DNA of 15,264 bases from Arenicella sp. (GCA_018677115.1 JAHHOC010000282.1:1-15264); one strand, 5' to 3'. Positions 1 through 7,731 are shown, counted from the stretch's first letter. Numbers and translations are program-made. Notes: a model not told the origin generated them from the letters alone.

Positions 1-1428
1 CTCCTGTTCAATCGCCTCGCGTTTATCGCAGAACGCAGCCCAGCGATGGTCGTCGACCAGGCCCATTTCCCGCCCCTGTTCGGTAAGGCGTAAATCGGCA
101 TTGTCCTCTCTCAACAGCAGGCGATACTCCGCTCTCGAAGTGAACATCCGATAAGGTTCTTTAGTACCCATGGTAACCAAGTCGTCTACTAATACCCCGA
201 TATAAGCCTGGTCCCTGGTGGGATACCAGCCCGCTTCACCGCGGGACTGCCTTGCGGCATTCAGCCCCGCCAGCAACCCCTGACCAGCCGCTTCCTCATA
301 ACCCGTAGTGCCGTTGATCTGGCCAGCAAAATACAAGCCTGAAATGTGTTTTGTTTCCAGCGTAGGCTTTAGATCTCGCGGGTCAAAAAAATCGTATTCA
401 ATGGCATACCCAGGCCGCACGATCTGCGCGTTTTCAAATCCGTCGATAGTGCGAATGAAATTATGCTGTACATCGTATGGTAGTGAAGTGGAAATACCAT
501 TGGGATAAACCTCATGGGTATTCAGGCCTTCCGGCTCAACAAATATCTGGTGCGAGTCTTTGTCGGCAAAGCGCATTATCTTGTCTTCAATAGAAGGGCA
601 GTAGCGGGGACCAACCCCTTCAATGACACCACTGTACATCGGTGATCGATCGAGGCCCTCTCGAATAATATTATGCGTCTCTGGGTTGGTGTAGGTAATG
701 TGGCAGTTCACCTGACGTGGATGCTGCGCGGCGTCGCCCATGAAAGAAAATACCGGTATGGGCGTGTCCCCCGGTTGCGGCTCGAGTTTACTGAAATCGA
801 TAGTACGCGTGTCCAGTCTTGCAGGAGTGCCGGTTTTTAACCGATCTACCTTGAAAGGCAATTCACGCAAGCGTTGCGCCAGGGTATTGGAAGGAGGGTC
901 GCCGGCCCGTCCGCCCTGATGGTTTTCCATGCCGATGTGGATGATGCCGCCGAGAAACGTACCAGTTGTCAGCACTACTGTTGTTGCCCTGAACTTGAGC
1001 CCGATCTGGGTAACAACACCGGTCACCTCGCCGTTTTCGACAATCAGGTCGTCGGCCGATTGCTGGAATAGCGACAGATTTGGCTGGTTTTCGACAATCT
1101 TCCTGATCGCCGCTTTATACAGCACACGGTCTGCCTGTGCCCGGGTGGCCCGCACCGCTGGTCCTTTGCGGGCATTCAGGGTGCGGAATTGTATGCCACC
1201 CCTGTCTATTGCTTCAGCCATGGCCCCACCCAGGGCATCGACTTCTTTGACAATATGGCCTTTGCCAATACCGCCAATCGCTGGATTGCACGACATCTGC
1301 CCGATGGTTTCAATATTGTGAGTCAACAATAGCGTGCGCGCACCAGAGCGGGCGGCTGCCAGGGCAGCCTCGGTACCGGCGTGACCACCGCCGATTACAA
1401 CCACATCATAGGATTCACTGTGGAACAT
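1..1428 (-). CDS. mnmG: tRNA uridine-5-carboxymethylaminomethyl modification enzyme MnmG (GidA), 3' end cut off
   Basis: This is the FAD-dependent partner of MnmE; together they build the cmnm5 group on the wobble uridine of certain tRNAs, in the cytoplasm. Reading the minus strand from ATG at 1428 gives 476 uninterrupted codons to the window edge; the family is about 630 residues, so roughly the last quarter is missing. The N-terminus shows the FAD-binding dinucleotide fold with GGGHAG at residues 13-18, then the family signatures SCNPAIGG at 46-53 and [15 protein letters not shown] at 84-98. [13 protein letters not shown] lies further on, before the edge. It is the last gene seen in the rpmH-to-mnmG block, 53 bp after the cupin gene. 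The ATG start places the fold at the usual distance from the N-terminus; the Shine-Dalgarno sequence is weak. In relatives rsmG, parA and parB commonly follow mnmG, beyond this window (inference). Confidence 0.97.
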   Translation of the reverse strand, partial: MFHSESYDVVVIGGGHAGTEAALAAARSGARTLLLTHNIETIGQMSCNPAIGGIGKGHIVKEVDALGGAMAEAIDRGGIQFRTLNARKGPAVRATRAQADRVLYKAAIRKIVENQPNLSLFQQSADDLIVENGEVTGVVTQIGLKFRATTVVLTTGTFLGGIIHIGMENHQGGRAGDPPSNTLAQRLRELPFKVDRLKTGTPARLDTRTIDFSKLEPQPGDTPIPVFSFMGDAAQHPRQVNCHITYTNPETHNIIREGLDRSPMYSGVIEGVGPRYCPSIEDKIMRFADKDSHQIFVEPEGLNTHEVYPNGISTSLPYDVQHNFIRTIDGFENAQIVRPGYAIEYDFFDPRDLKPTLETKHISGLYFAGQINGTTGYEEAAGQGLLAGLNAARQSRGEAGWYPTRDQAYIGVLVDDLVTMGTKEPYRMFTSRAEYRLLLREDNADLRLTEQGREMGLVDDHRWAAFCDKREAIEQE

Positions 1429-1481
1429 TATCGCTTAGTTGTTTATTTCATTGAGGCGCATTGTAGCAAGCGAGATGTCAA

Positions 1482-1823
1482 TTATTGTTCCAATTGACGA
1501 TAATTTTCCAGCCGGAAACGGGGTGTGCAAACTGCCAGGAAAACCAGGTCTTCAGAGGTGGTGTTGGTGATTCTTTGCGCTTGCCCGGGAGCTATAACAA
1601 TAACGTCTGCTGGTCCCAGTTTTTTTGCCTCGCCGGCAATTTCCGCCTGTGCGTAACCGCTTATGATGGCGTAACGCTCGGTGGTGTCGGTCAGGCTATG
1701 CAGTTTAGTGCTGACACCCGGCTCAACCCGTACCCTGGCGATCGACAGATCTTCATCCCGGGCACTATTGTGCCATTCTTCAATAAAGCAGCCTTCCCTA
1801 AAAAAATACTCTGTGGATTTCAT
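1482..1823 (-). CDS. small single-domain cupin-fold protein of unknown function
   Basis: A 113-residue protein with a cupin-like pattern. Motif 1 reads G36-x5-H42 then E49 and G56; motif 2 reads G70 with P79-G80 and N87. The usual second histidine of motif 1 is a leucine (residue 44), and the histidine expected after P-G in motif 2 is a glutamine (residue 83). Only H42 and E49 therefore remain as classical metal ligands, so metal-dependent catalysis is doubtful. No signal peptide is visible, so it is probably cytoplasmic. It lies between mnmE (33-bp gap) and mnmG (53-bp gap) in the same direction, so it is probably cotranscribed with them. An AGAG Shine-Dalgarno sequence stands just before ATG 1823. 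The substrate cannot be inferred. The reading frame on the opposite strand has no family character and is rejected. Confidence 0.85.
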   Translation of the reverse strand: MKSTEYFFREGCFIEEWHNSARDEDLSIARVRVEPGVSTKLHSLTDTTERYAIISGYAQAEIAGEAKKLGPADVIVIAPGQAQRITNTTSEDLVFLAVCTPRFRLENYRQLEQ

Positions 1824-1856
1824 TTTATCTCTATTACAAAAAATTTACGGGTGTGG

Positions 1857-3185
1857 TTATTTACCGATACAAAATCCGCCAAAAATTTCACCTAGCAAGT
1901 CATCCGCATTGAATTCTCCGGTAATCTGGTTGAGGGCGTTTTGCGCCTGCAGCAACTCATCTGCCAATAATTCTCCCGCTCGATTCTGCTGCAACTGTAA
2001 CGCGCCACGCTGCACCGCTTCGCTGGCCTGTTGCAGGGCGTTCAAATGCCGTCGCCTCGCTGTGAACAGACTCTCAATTCCACTTTCATAGCCCGCCAGT
2101 TTTTTTATTTTTGCACGCAACTGGTCCATACCGTCACCGCGGGTGGCGGAAATAGCCAGCCCATCGTCCGGCAATGGTCCTTCATTGATATCAACCTTAT
2201 TGTAAACCCGTGTGCTCGCTGCGCCCTGCGGCAGAGCCGAGTTGTCTGGGGTGTCAGTAATATCAACCAGCTCCAGCACGTGATCGGCTTGCTCTATGGC
2301 TTTGTGTGCTCGCTCTATACCCAGCTTTTCCACCACGTCATCGCTGTTGCGTAAACCCGCGGTGTCAATAATATGTACCGGCAAACCATCTATGTCGATT
2401 GTTTCGGTAATGGTATCCCGGGTGGTGCCTGGTACCGCGGTAACGATGGCCGCGTCATGCCCGGCCAGGGCGTTGAGCAGGCTGGACTTGCCGGCATTGG
2501 GTTTGCCCGCCAACGCGAGGCGAAAACCGCTGCGCAAAATTGCCCCCTGTCCGGCCTGCGAAATTGTTTCCGTCAAGCTGCGTTGTAACTGTGAAACACT
2601 CGCCTGCACTTTTTCATCGGCCAGGAAATCGATTTCTTCTTCCGGGAAATCGATTGCTGCCTCTACATACATGCGCAAATTAATCAATTGATCGAGGATA
2701 GCTCTGACTTTATTTGAAAACTCGCCCTGCAACGATCGGATTGCTCCCCTCGCAGCTTGCGCGGTGCTACTGTCTATCAGGTCGGCGATTGCCTCAGCCT
2801 GTGCCAGATCAATCTTGTCGTTTAGATAGGCGCGCTCTGAAAACTCTCCAGCGCGGGCCTGCCGGGCACCCAGTGTAATCATTTCACATAACAACAGGTC
2901 TTGTATCAGTGGCCCGCCATGGCCCTGGATTTCAATTGTGTCTTCACCGGTGAATGATTTGGGGCCGGCGAAATAAATAGCGATACCACTATCGAGCGCC
3001 TGCCCGTTGCTATCCTTGAACTCTGTGTATGTCGCTACTCGTTCCGGCAGCTCTTTTCCGCACATAGCCTTGCCTATGTCCAGTGCCTGTGGACCAGACA
3101 GGCGTATTACACCGACTCCCCCTCGACCGGACGGTGTCGCTATCGCTGCAATCGTGTCTGTGTGCCGGTGTTTACTTGTTGTCAA
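1857..3185 (-). CDS. mnmE: tRNA modification GTPase MnmE (TrmE)
   Basis: The GTPase half of the MnmE-MnmG complex, which modifies the wobble uridine of tRNAs at C5. It has 442 residues (E. coli 454). Domain order: an N-terminal tetrahydrofolate-binding domain (about residues 8-120, opening TIAAIATPSGRGGVGVIRLSG), a helical domain, and an inserted G domain. The G domain has a P-loop GKPNAGKSS at 227-235, TTRDT at 254-258, DTAGL at 274-278 and NKVD at 329-332. The protein ends in the family's terminal C-x-G-K motif (CIGK, 439-442), so it is complete. The start is TTG at 3185, overlapping the yidC stop as TTGA. The next in-frame ATG would be residue 41, inside the folate domain, so TTG is strongly preferred; this suggests translational coupling to yidC. 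Confidence 0.97.
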   Translation of the reverse strand: MTTSKHRHTDTIAAIATPSGRGGVGVIRLSGPQALDIGKAMCGKELPERVATYTEFKDSNGQALDSGIAIYFAGPKSFTGEDTIEIQGHGGPLIQDLLLCEMITLGARQARAGEFSERAYLNDKIDLAQAEAIADLIDSSTAQAARGAIRSLQGEFSNKVRAILDQLINLRMYVEAAIDFPEEEIDFLADEKVQASVSQLQRSLTETISQAGQGAILRSGFRLALAGKPNAGKSSLLNALAGHDAAIVTAVPGTTRDTITETIDIDGLPVHIIDTAGLRNSDDVVEKLGIERAHKAIEQADHVLELVDITDTPDNSALPQGAASTRVYNKVDINEGPLPDDGLAISATRGDGMDQLRAKIKKLAGYESGIESLFTARRRHLNALQQASEAVQRGALQLQQNRAGELLADELLQAQNALNQITGEFNADDLLGEIFGGFCIGK

Positions 3186-4876
3186 GTCGCGTGCTGCTTG
3201 TTAATAAACCACTGCTGCGCCATCGACAGCACATTATTCACTACCCAGTAAAGAACCAACCCCTGCGGGAAAGTGAGAAACAAGAAAGTCAAAGCGATCG
3301 GCATGATGGTCATCACTTTCTTTTGTATATCGTCCATCGGTGCGGGATTCAATTTCTGCTGCGCCCACATCGAAAGACCCATCAGGACCGGTAACACAAA
3401 ATAAGGATCCGGTGCCGACAGGTCTTGCAACCAAAGCGCGAAGGGAGCCTGGCGCATCTCGACGCTCTCCAATAACGCCCAATACAAAGCTATAAACACC
3501 GGAATCTGGATCAAAATTGGCAGGCAACCTCCAGCTGGATTTATTTTTTCCTTTTTATATAAAGCCATCATCTCCATTTGAAATTTCTGCTTGTCATCCT
3601 TGTAACGCTCCTTGAGTGTTTGAATTCTCGGTTGCAGCTTTTTCATGCCGGCCATTGACTTATAGCTCGCCGCTGACAACGGATAGAACACTAACTTAAT
3701 CAGAAAGGTGAGCAAGATGATTGCCCACCCCCAGTTACCGACCACACCGTGAATCAGGCTGAGTATGGAAAACAGTGGATCAGCAATAAATGTCAGAAAA
3801 CCATAATCGACCGTGAGCGCCAAACCCTCAATACCGTCCTCTTTGGCTATGCGCTTCAGGCGGCTTTGTTCTTTTGAGCCCAGATAAACTCGGGCGCCCA
3901 GACTGCCGTTTTGTCCCGCTGCGATTTGTACCGGCACCAATGTTTTGTAGCCAATTCTGTGGACTGAGCCGCTCGGTCCATTGCCGACACTGGTGTAGAA
4001 CTGCTTGGCCGGGCCATTGCGGGGTATCCAGGCCGCCACGAAATAATGTTGCAGCATTGCTACCCAGCCGTTGTCGGTGCTCAGGGCCAGATTTTCATCG
4101 CGCATGTCGTCGAAATCAATTTTCTGGTATTTGTCGGCCTCGGTATAGATTGCGCCACCGGTATAACTCGGTAGCTGGCCGAAAGCTGCGCCGGAGCTCT
4201 GCGGTTCAGTGCGGCTGAATTGCGCGTAAAGATAAGCATCCCAGTTGCCGTTGGAACCATTTTTAATCTGATAATCGATATCGACGAGATAACTGTCGCG
4301 ACTGAAGGTGAAAATTTTAGTCACCTGCACACCCCGCTCGGACACCCAGGTGAGTGGTACCTGTATACTGTCTTGCTGCCCCAGTTCGAAGACAGAGCGT
4401 TGCGACTGAAACTGAGTGTTGAGATGATTCGGCGCCTGTTGTCCTCCAACCAGCAGCCCGTCCTGTACAACGAAACTCTCTGCCAGTGTGTTTTTCAGCA
4501 ATGGGAAACCCTGATCCGGTTTATCGATAGACACCGGTTCCTCCAGCAACTCCATACGCTCTATCACACCACCTTTGGTGTTGATGGTAGCAATGACCAA
4601 ATCGGTTTTAACGGTTACCGTTTGACCCTTACTCTGTTGCTCAGATTTTGTCGGAGGGGCTGCCGGCACCGGTGAAACCACTGGGGTCGATGGAACGGCG
4701 TCGGGATTTTCTACAGCGGCAGCGATCTCCGGAACCGGTGCATTGGCAGTGGTTGTGGTTTCAAGCGTGGCATTCGAATCCGACTGCTGCGGTTTGTTGA
4801 AATCAATCCATTTCTGATACAACACGGCGCTGATCGCCAGCAGCGCTATAAACAGGAAAGTTCGTTGGTTTTCCAT
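3182..4876 (-). CDS. yidC: membrane protein insertase YidC
   Basis: Inserts and folds inner-membrane proteins, with SecYEG or alone. The protein is 564 residues, the normal gammaproteobacterial size. Residues about 6-20 form the first membrane segment. A Pro/Ala/Thr-rich linker (about 30-85) follows, then the large periplasmic P1 domain (about 85-345). The conserved five-helix insertase core spans about 355-555, with NPAGGCLP at 446-453, the segment SVEMRQAPFALWLQDLSAPD at 471-490, and FPQGLVLYWVVNN near 536-548. The groove arginine of E. coli YidC (R366, FIVRG) aligns with lysine 394 (FLIKL), which keeps the positive charge. It starts one base after the yidD stop and overlaps the mnmE start by 4 bases, inside the rpmH-mnmG block. 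Confidence 0.98.
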   Translation of the reverse strand: MENQRTFLFIALLAISAVLYQKWIDFNKPQQSDSNATLETTTTANAPVPEIAAAVENPDAVPSTPVVSPVPAAPPTKSEQQSKGQTVTVKTDLVIATINTKGGVIERMELLEEPVSIDKPDQGFPLLKNTLAESFVVQDGLLVGGQQAPNHLNTQFQSQRSVFELGQQDSIQVPLTWVSERGVQVTKIFTFSRDSYLVDIDYQIKNGSNGNWDAYLYAQFSRTEPQSSGAAFGQLPSYTGGAIYTEADKYQKIDFDDMRDENLALSTDNGWVAMLQHYFVAAWIPRNGPAKQFYTSVGNGPSGSVHRIGYKTLVPVQIAAGQNGSLGARVYLGSKEQSRLKRIAKEDGIEGLALTVDYGFLTFIADPLFSILSLIHGVVGNWGWAIILLTFLIKLVFYPLSAASYKSMAGMKKLQPRIQTLKERYKDDKQKFQMEMMALYKKEKINPAGGCLPILIQIPVFIALYWALLESVEMRQAPFALWLQDLSAPDPYFVLPVLMGLSMWAQQKLNPAPMDDIQKKVMTIMPIALTFLFLTFPQGLVLYWVVNNVLSMAQQWFINKQHAT

Positions 4877-4877
4877 A

Positions 4878-5201
4878 TTATCCGTTAGTCCTTGTATGGT
4901 TATTTTGAGCCGTGATGCCGCTATGATGCCGACATTCAGCCTGGTGGAGCCGGTCTAAAGTTATCTGTGGATTGTCGACCAGTAGCGGGTCATAGCCTTC
5001 GCCGCCCCAGGGGTGACAACGGCACAGCCGCTTCACCGCAATAATTGACCCCCTGGTTGCGCCGTAATGCTGTACCGCTTCTCGGGCATAGTCTGAACAA
5101 CTTGGTACAAACCGGCACCGGGCACCGAGCCAGGGGCTGATTAATCTACGATATAAGCCAATCAGTGTTATCAAAATTGAGACAGGGAGGGATTTTTGCA
5201 T
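4878..5201 (-). CDS. yidD: membrane protein insertion efficiency factor YidD
   Basis: A small membrane-associated protein that supports YidC-dependent insertion. It has 107 residues against about 85 in E. coli; the extra length is a polar C-terminal tail after about residue 75. The family signature is intact: [11 protein letters not shown] followed by HYGATRG and [13 protein letters not shown]. The N-terminal stretch [20 protein letters not shown] is the usual amphipathic helix. The ATG shares one base with the rnpA stop (TGATG), and the stop lies one base before the yidC ATG, so expression is probably translationally coupled within the block. Confidence 0.95.
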   Translation of the reverse strand: MQKSLPVSILITLIGLYRRLISPWLGARCRFVPSCSDYAREAVQHYGATRGSIIAVKRLCRCHPWGGEGYDPLLVDNPQITLDRLHQAECRHHSGITAQNNHTRTNG

Positions 5202-5617
5202 CAGGTTTTAGATGTCCCGTTCATGGACGGTGATTCGACCGGCGTGCTGGATTGATGCGTCGCTCGATACCAACGCTGCCATTTCATTACTTTTGTCCAC
5301 AGCTGCTGAAGGCTATCAGTCTGTTGTTTCACTGTGGCTGTCGCGCAACTCGGTTTTGCTGAGATTACCAGATCGGCGTCCTGCAAGTCGTGTTGGTGAA
5401 GCCGGTAAAACTCCTTTATCTGCCTACGCAGCCGGTTTCGCACCACCGCCAGCCTGGACACTTTCCTGGAAACCGTCACCCCCAGGCGCGTCAACTGTTT
5501 CTGATTGGCTGCTATATTGAACACGTGGTGTTCACTGGTACCGAAATGCCTGGCTTGGTAGACGCGGCGAAAGTCTCCTGCTGTGCGAAGTCTTTGCGTT
5601 TTGCCGAAGGACAACAT
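5201..5617 (-). CDS. rnpA: ribonuclease P protein component
   Basis: The protein subunit of RNase P, which helps the catalytic RNA cut 5' leaders from tRNA precursors. The conserved RNR motif lies in [20 protein letters not shown], and the N-terminal [19 protein letters not shown] matches the family opening. From ATG 5617 the protein has 138 residues, slightly longer than E. coli RnpA (119) because of a polar C-terminal tail. A TTG at 5626 would add three residues. I chose the ATG because MLSFGK fits the family N-terminus; neither start has a clear Shine-Dalgarno sequence. It lies 74 bp downstream of rpmH and overlaps yidD by one base. Confidence 0.95.
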   Translation of the reverse strand: MLSFGKTQRLRTAGDFRRVYQARHFGTSEHHVFNIAANQKQLTRLGVTVSRKVSRLAVVRNRLRRQIKEFYRLHQHDLQDADLVISAKPSCATATVKQQTDSLQQLWTKVMKWQRWYRATHQSSTPVESPSMNGTSKT

Positions 5618-5691
5618 GGGTGGCAACCGGTGCTTTAAATTTTAGCCGTGATGCCGATCCTGTCGGTGGAGTCCGCTGATGCCGAGGGCCG

Positions 5692-5826
5692 TTAAGCAGA
5701 TAACACGGCACGGCCTTTGGCTCGCCGCGCATTAATAATTGCCCTACCACTCTTTGTCCGCATGCGGGCGCGAAAGCCGTGCCTGCGTTTGCGCTTTATC
5801 TGGCTAGGTTGAAAAGTTCGTTTCAT
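5692..5826 (-). CDS. rpmH: 50S ribosomal protein L34
   Basis: Translating the minus strand from ATG 5826 gives 44 residues ending in TAA at 5692. It begins [20 protein letters not shown] and ends GRAVLSA, the typical L34 sequence and length. This very basic small protein of the large ribosomal subunit is the first gene of the leftward rpmH-rnpA-yidD-yidC-mnmE-cupin-mnmG block. Its position beside dnaA, transcribed away from it, is a hallmark of the bacterial oriC region. Its promoter appears to lie immediately upstream and leaves a very short leader. Confidence 0.97.
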   Translation of the reverse strand: MKRTFQPSQIKRKRRHGFRARMRTKSGRAIINARRAKGRAVLSA

Positions 5827-5831
5827 GCTGG

Positions 5832-5847
5832 TAAACCCCGGGGTTTA
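5832..5847. repeat. 16-bp perfect palindrome over the rpmH transcription start
   Basis: TAAACCCCGGGGTTTA is a perfect 16-bp inverted repeat with no spacer. It overlaps the -10 element and presumed start site of the rpmH promoter and ends 5 bp before the rpmH ATG. The symmetry and position suit an operator for a dimeric DNA-binding protein, but no known binding motif is recognised. Confidence 0.6.
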
Positions 5848-5872
5848 TATATAGTGCCTAAATTGATCTCAA
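5844..5872 (-). promoter_or_regulatory. probable rpmH operon promoter
   Basis: On the minus strand, TTGAGA (5867-5872) stands 17 bases upstream of TATAAA (5844-5849), a good sigma-70 type match with ideal spacing. Transcription would begin near 5837, giving a leader of only about 11 nt before the rpmH ATG at 5826. The region is unusually AT-rich around the -10. This is read from sequence; activity is inferred. Additional upstream promoters are possible. Confidence 0.5.
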
Positions 5873-6101
5873 ACATCTGAGATAGCTGTTTAATTAGACA
5901 TCGTTTAACACTATCGGTTAACTGTCTTTATAGCCGTTTTCGTTGTTGACGGCCGAGATAGTCGGCAGATACTTAAACGGGGTGCAAAGGTACTTATTTT
6001 GACTAACAGAGTCAACCGCATTAAAGAATTCTTTGGAGTATTTTAAATCACCAGTTTTTATCAAAATTATTTTCAATAATGGCCGCCCGGCGGTATATTG
6101 T

Positions 6102-6140
6102 CCGACCGTCATTTTTGCTTCGCGCTGTTTTGACGGTCGG
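6102..6140. repeat. 10-bp inverted repeat in the dnaA upstream region
   Basis: CCGACCGTCA (6102-6111) and TGACGGTCGG (6131-6140) are perfect complements around a 19-nt loop. The right arm ends 38 bp before the dnaA start codon. If transcription starts near 6106, downstream of the possible -10 at 6094-6099, the repeat would form a hairpin at the 5' end of the dnaA mRNA. Otherwise it could be an operator. There is no T-run after it, so it is not a standard terminator. Confidence 0.6.
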
Positions 6141-6178
6141 CGGGTTCATAATGTTGTGTGACTTAAACGAGAGTAGCT

Positions 6179-7516
6179 TTGGAAAATCAGGTCCTGTGGG
6201 ACAAATGTCTTGGTAAATTGGAAGATGAAATCGACGAACACGATTTCAATATGTGGGTGCGGCCGCTGAGCGCCATCAATGATGAGTCTACCTTTCGTTT
6301 ACACGCGCCAAATCGCTTTGTCCGCGATTGGCTGAGCGACAACCTGTTAGACCGCCTGTCTACAACCGTGCAACATTTTAGTGGCGAGGACAAAACGATC
6401 ACCATAGAGTTGGACACCTCTGCCCAAAATGGTGCTGCGATGGGCAACAATTCATCGACAGAAGAGCGGGAACCGGCGTTGGCGACACCATTCGGCACCA
6501 ATGTTCTAAATAGCTCCTTCACCTTTGAAAACCACATTGAAGGTAAATCCAACCAGATTGCCCGGGCCGCGGCCAAGCAAGTTAGTGAAAACCCCGGTTC
6601 GGCATACAACCCCCTGTTTATTTACGGCGGTGTTGGTCTTGGCAAAACTCACCTTATGCATGCCGCTGGAAACCTGATATTGAAAAACCAGAAAAAAGCC
6701 CGGGTTGCCTATGTGCATTCAGAACGCTTTGTTTCAGATATGGTTAAGTCGATTGAAAACAACGCTATGGACAAGTTTAAGAGCTACTATCGCTCGCTGG
6801 ACGCGTTATTGATCGATGATATTCAGTTTTTTGCCGGCAAGAACCAATCACAGGAAGAGTTTTTCCATACCTTCAATACACTGCTTGAAGTGGGTAGCCA
6901 AATCATCCTGACAAGCGACAAATTCCCCAAAGAAATCAACAACTTACAAGAAAGATTGATCTCCCGTTTTGAAAGTGGTTTAACCGTAAGAATTGATCCT
7001 CCGGAACTGGAAACCCGGGTTGCCATCTTGAAGAATAAAGCCCGTAAAAACCAGGTCATTCTCACTGATGAGGTGGCCTTCCTGGTCGCTAACAAGATTC
7101 GCTCTAACGTGCGGGAGCTTGAAGGCGCATTGCACCGGCTGGTAGCCAGCTCTCGGTTTACTAACCGGGAGATCGACCTAGATCTGGCCAAGGACACATT
7201 GCAGGACCTCACTTTATTCCAGGAGCGGAAGATATCCATAGACAACATCCAGAAAACAGTGGCGGATTTCTACGGTATCCGGGTTTCGGACCTTAAATCC
7301 AAACGTCGTAACCGGCAGATAGCCCGACCCCGGCAAGTCGCCATGGCGCTGGCTAAAGAGTTGACCAGCTTAAGTTTGCCAGATATCGGTGATGCTTTTG
7401 GTGGTCGGGATCACACAACGGTTATTCATGCCTGCAAAAAAGTGGCCGAATTAATAAAAACGGACCCAAAAATAAAGGATGAATACAGCACTTTGCAAAA
7501 GATATTGATGGTCTAG
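6179..7516 (+). CDS. dnaA: chromosomal replication initiator protein DnaA
   Basis: The AAA+ protein that binds DnaA boxes, melts oriC and loads the helicase. It has 445 residues (E. coli 467). Domain I is at residues 1-80 (opening MENQVLWDKCLGKLEDEIDE). A short linker, domain II, spans about 81-108. The AAA+ domain has Walker A GGVGLGKTH at 150-158 and Walker B LLIDD at 210-214. Domain IV carries the DnaA-box-binding signature GRDHTTVIHACKK at 409-421. The start is TTG at 6179 with GAGAG about 5-10 bases upstream. An in-frame TAA at 6164-6166 blocks any earlier start, and the next ATG is residue 25 inside domain I. It is followed by oriC and dnaN in the same direction. Confidence 0.98.
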   Translation: MENQVLWDKCLGKLEDEIDEHDFNMWVRPLSAINDESTFRLHAPNRFVRDWLSDNLLDRLSTTVQHFSGEDKTITIELDTSAQNGAAMGNNSSTEEREPALATPFGTNVLNSSFTFENHIEGKSNQIARAAAKQVSENPGSAYNPLFIYGGVGLGKTHLMHAAGNLILKNQKKARVAYVHSERFVSDMVKSIENNAMDKFKSYYRSLDALLIDDIQFFAGKNQSQEEFFHTFNTLLEVGSQIILTSDKFPKEINNLQERLISRFESGLTVRIDPPELETRVAILKNKARKNQVILTDEVAFLVANKIRSNVRELEGALHRLVASSRFTNREIDLDLAKDTLQDLTLFQERKISIDNIQKTVADFYGIRVSDLKSKRRNRQIARPRQVAMALAKELTSLSLPDIGDAFGGRDHTTVIHACKKVAELIKTDPKIKDEYSTLQKILMV

Positions 7517-7536
7517 CCAGTATCGGAACCTGCCCC

Positions 7537-7545
7537 TGTGGATAA
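7537..7545 (-). promoter_or_regulatory. DnaA box, perfect consensus
   Basis: TGTGGATAA on the plus strand is the reverse complement of the TTATCCACA consensus. It is 20 bp after the dnaA stop codon and faces the box at 7582. Confidence 0.85.
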
Positions 7546-7581
7546 GTACGGTATAAATAAGGTATTATCTTCGTACACTTT

Positions 7582-7590
7582 TTATCCACA
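7582..7590 (+). promoter_or_regulatory. DnaA box, perfect consensus
   Basis: TTATCCACA matches the consensus exactly. With the inverted box at 7537 it flanks a partly symmetrical segment (GTACG at 7546-7550 and CGTAC at 7572-7576). Confidence 0.85.
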
Positions 7591-7603
7591 ATTCTTCAAC
7601 AGA

Positions 7604-7612
7604 TTATCAACC
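7604..7612 (+). promoter_or_regulatory. weak DnaA box
   Basis: TTATCAACC differs from TTATCCACA at two positions. It is called only because it lies 22 bp from the perfect box and 23 bp from the next one, about two helical turns each. Confidence 0.4.
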
Positions 7613-7626
7613 CGGATATAAGATAT

Positions 7627-7635
7627 TTATCAACA
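7627..7635 (+). promoter_or_regulatory. near-consensus DnaA box
   Basis: TTATCAACA has one mismatch to TTATCCACA and is in the same orientation and helical phase as the box at 7582. Confidence 0.55.
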
Positions 7636-7689
7636 AGCAAATAAGAACCTAAGTATTTGATTTAAAAGTTTAATTTAACCTTCTTAGAG

Positions 7690-7698
7690 TTATCTACA
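7690..7698 (+). promoter_or_regulatory. near-consensus DnaA box
   Basis: TTATCTACA has one mismatch to the consensus. It lies 34 bp before the dnaN ATG, at the right side of the AT-rich tract, and could also let DnaA control dnaN expression. Confidence 0.55.
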
Positions 7699-7731
7699 AC
7701 ACCAGTAATAACAATAATAAGTTAATCAAAA

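Larger units (their letters stand above)
5827..6178. other. divergent rpmH-dnaA control region
   Basis: This 352-bp gap holds the rpmH promoter and palindrome at its left end and a 10-bp inverted repeat at its right end. A small inverted repeat TTGACT-N5-AGTCAA lies at 5999-6015. I found no consensus DnaA box here, unlike the equivalent gap in some Pseudomonas. The open frame on the minus strand (5918-6112, 64 codons) has no recognisable family, composition or ribosome site and is not called. A candidate dnaA -10 (TATATT, 6094-6099) exists but its -35 is poor. Confidence 0.6.
7517..7731. other. oriC: probable chromosomal replication origin (oriC), dnaA-dnaN gap
   Basis: This 215-bp non-coding gap lies between dnaA and dnaN. 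It holds two perfect DnaA boxes (TTATCCACA) in opposite orientation and three weaker ones. The right-hand 95 bp (7636-7731) is about three-quarters A/T and suits an unwinding element. The plus-strand boxes begin at 7582, 7604, 7627 and 7690, so spacings of 22, 23 and 63 bp put them on about the same helix face. A promoter for dnaN was not resolved. Origin function is inferred from gene context and box content. Confidence 0.8.

Noticed and set aside
1417..1432. Possible third parS over the mnmG start (TGTTCCAC half-site)
   Set aside because: Only the left half matches; the right half differs at most positions, and the bases are the mnmG codons ATG-TTC-CAC, so it is probably chance.
1485..2091. 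Plus-strand open frames opposite the cupin gene and the end of mnmE
   Set aside because: The minus-strand proteins have clear family motifs; the plus-strand frames are antisense by-products.
4220..4675. Long plus-strand open frame (151 codons) inside yidC
   Set aside because: It is antisense to a well-conserved yidC periplasmic domain and shows no family character.
5999..6027. TTGACT as a dnaA -35 element
   Set aside because: The hexamer at 17-bp spacing (TAAAGA) is a poor -10; kept only as part of a small inverted repeat in the region description.
5918..6112. Minus-strand open frame of 64 codons in the rpmH-dnaA gap
   Set aside because: No recognised family, no ribosome site, and it runs through a region expected to be regulatory.
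6130..6152. TTGACG and CATAAT as a dnaA promoter pair
   Set aside because: The spacer is only 11 bp, far from the required 16-18 bp.
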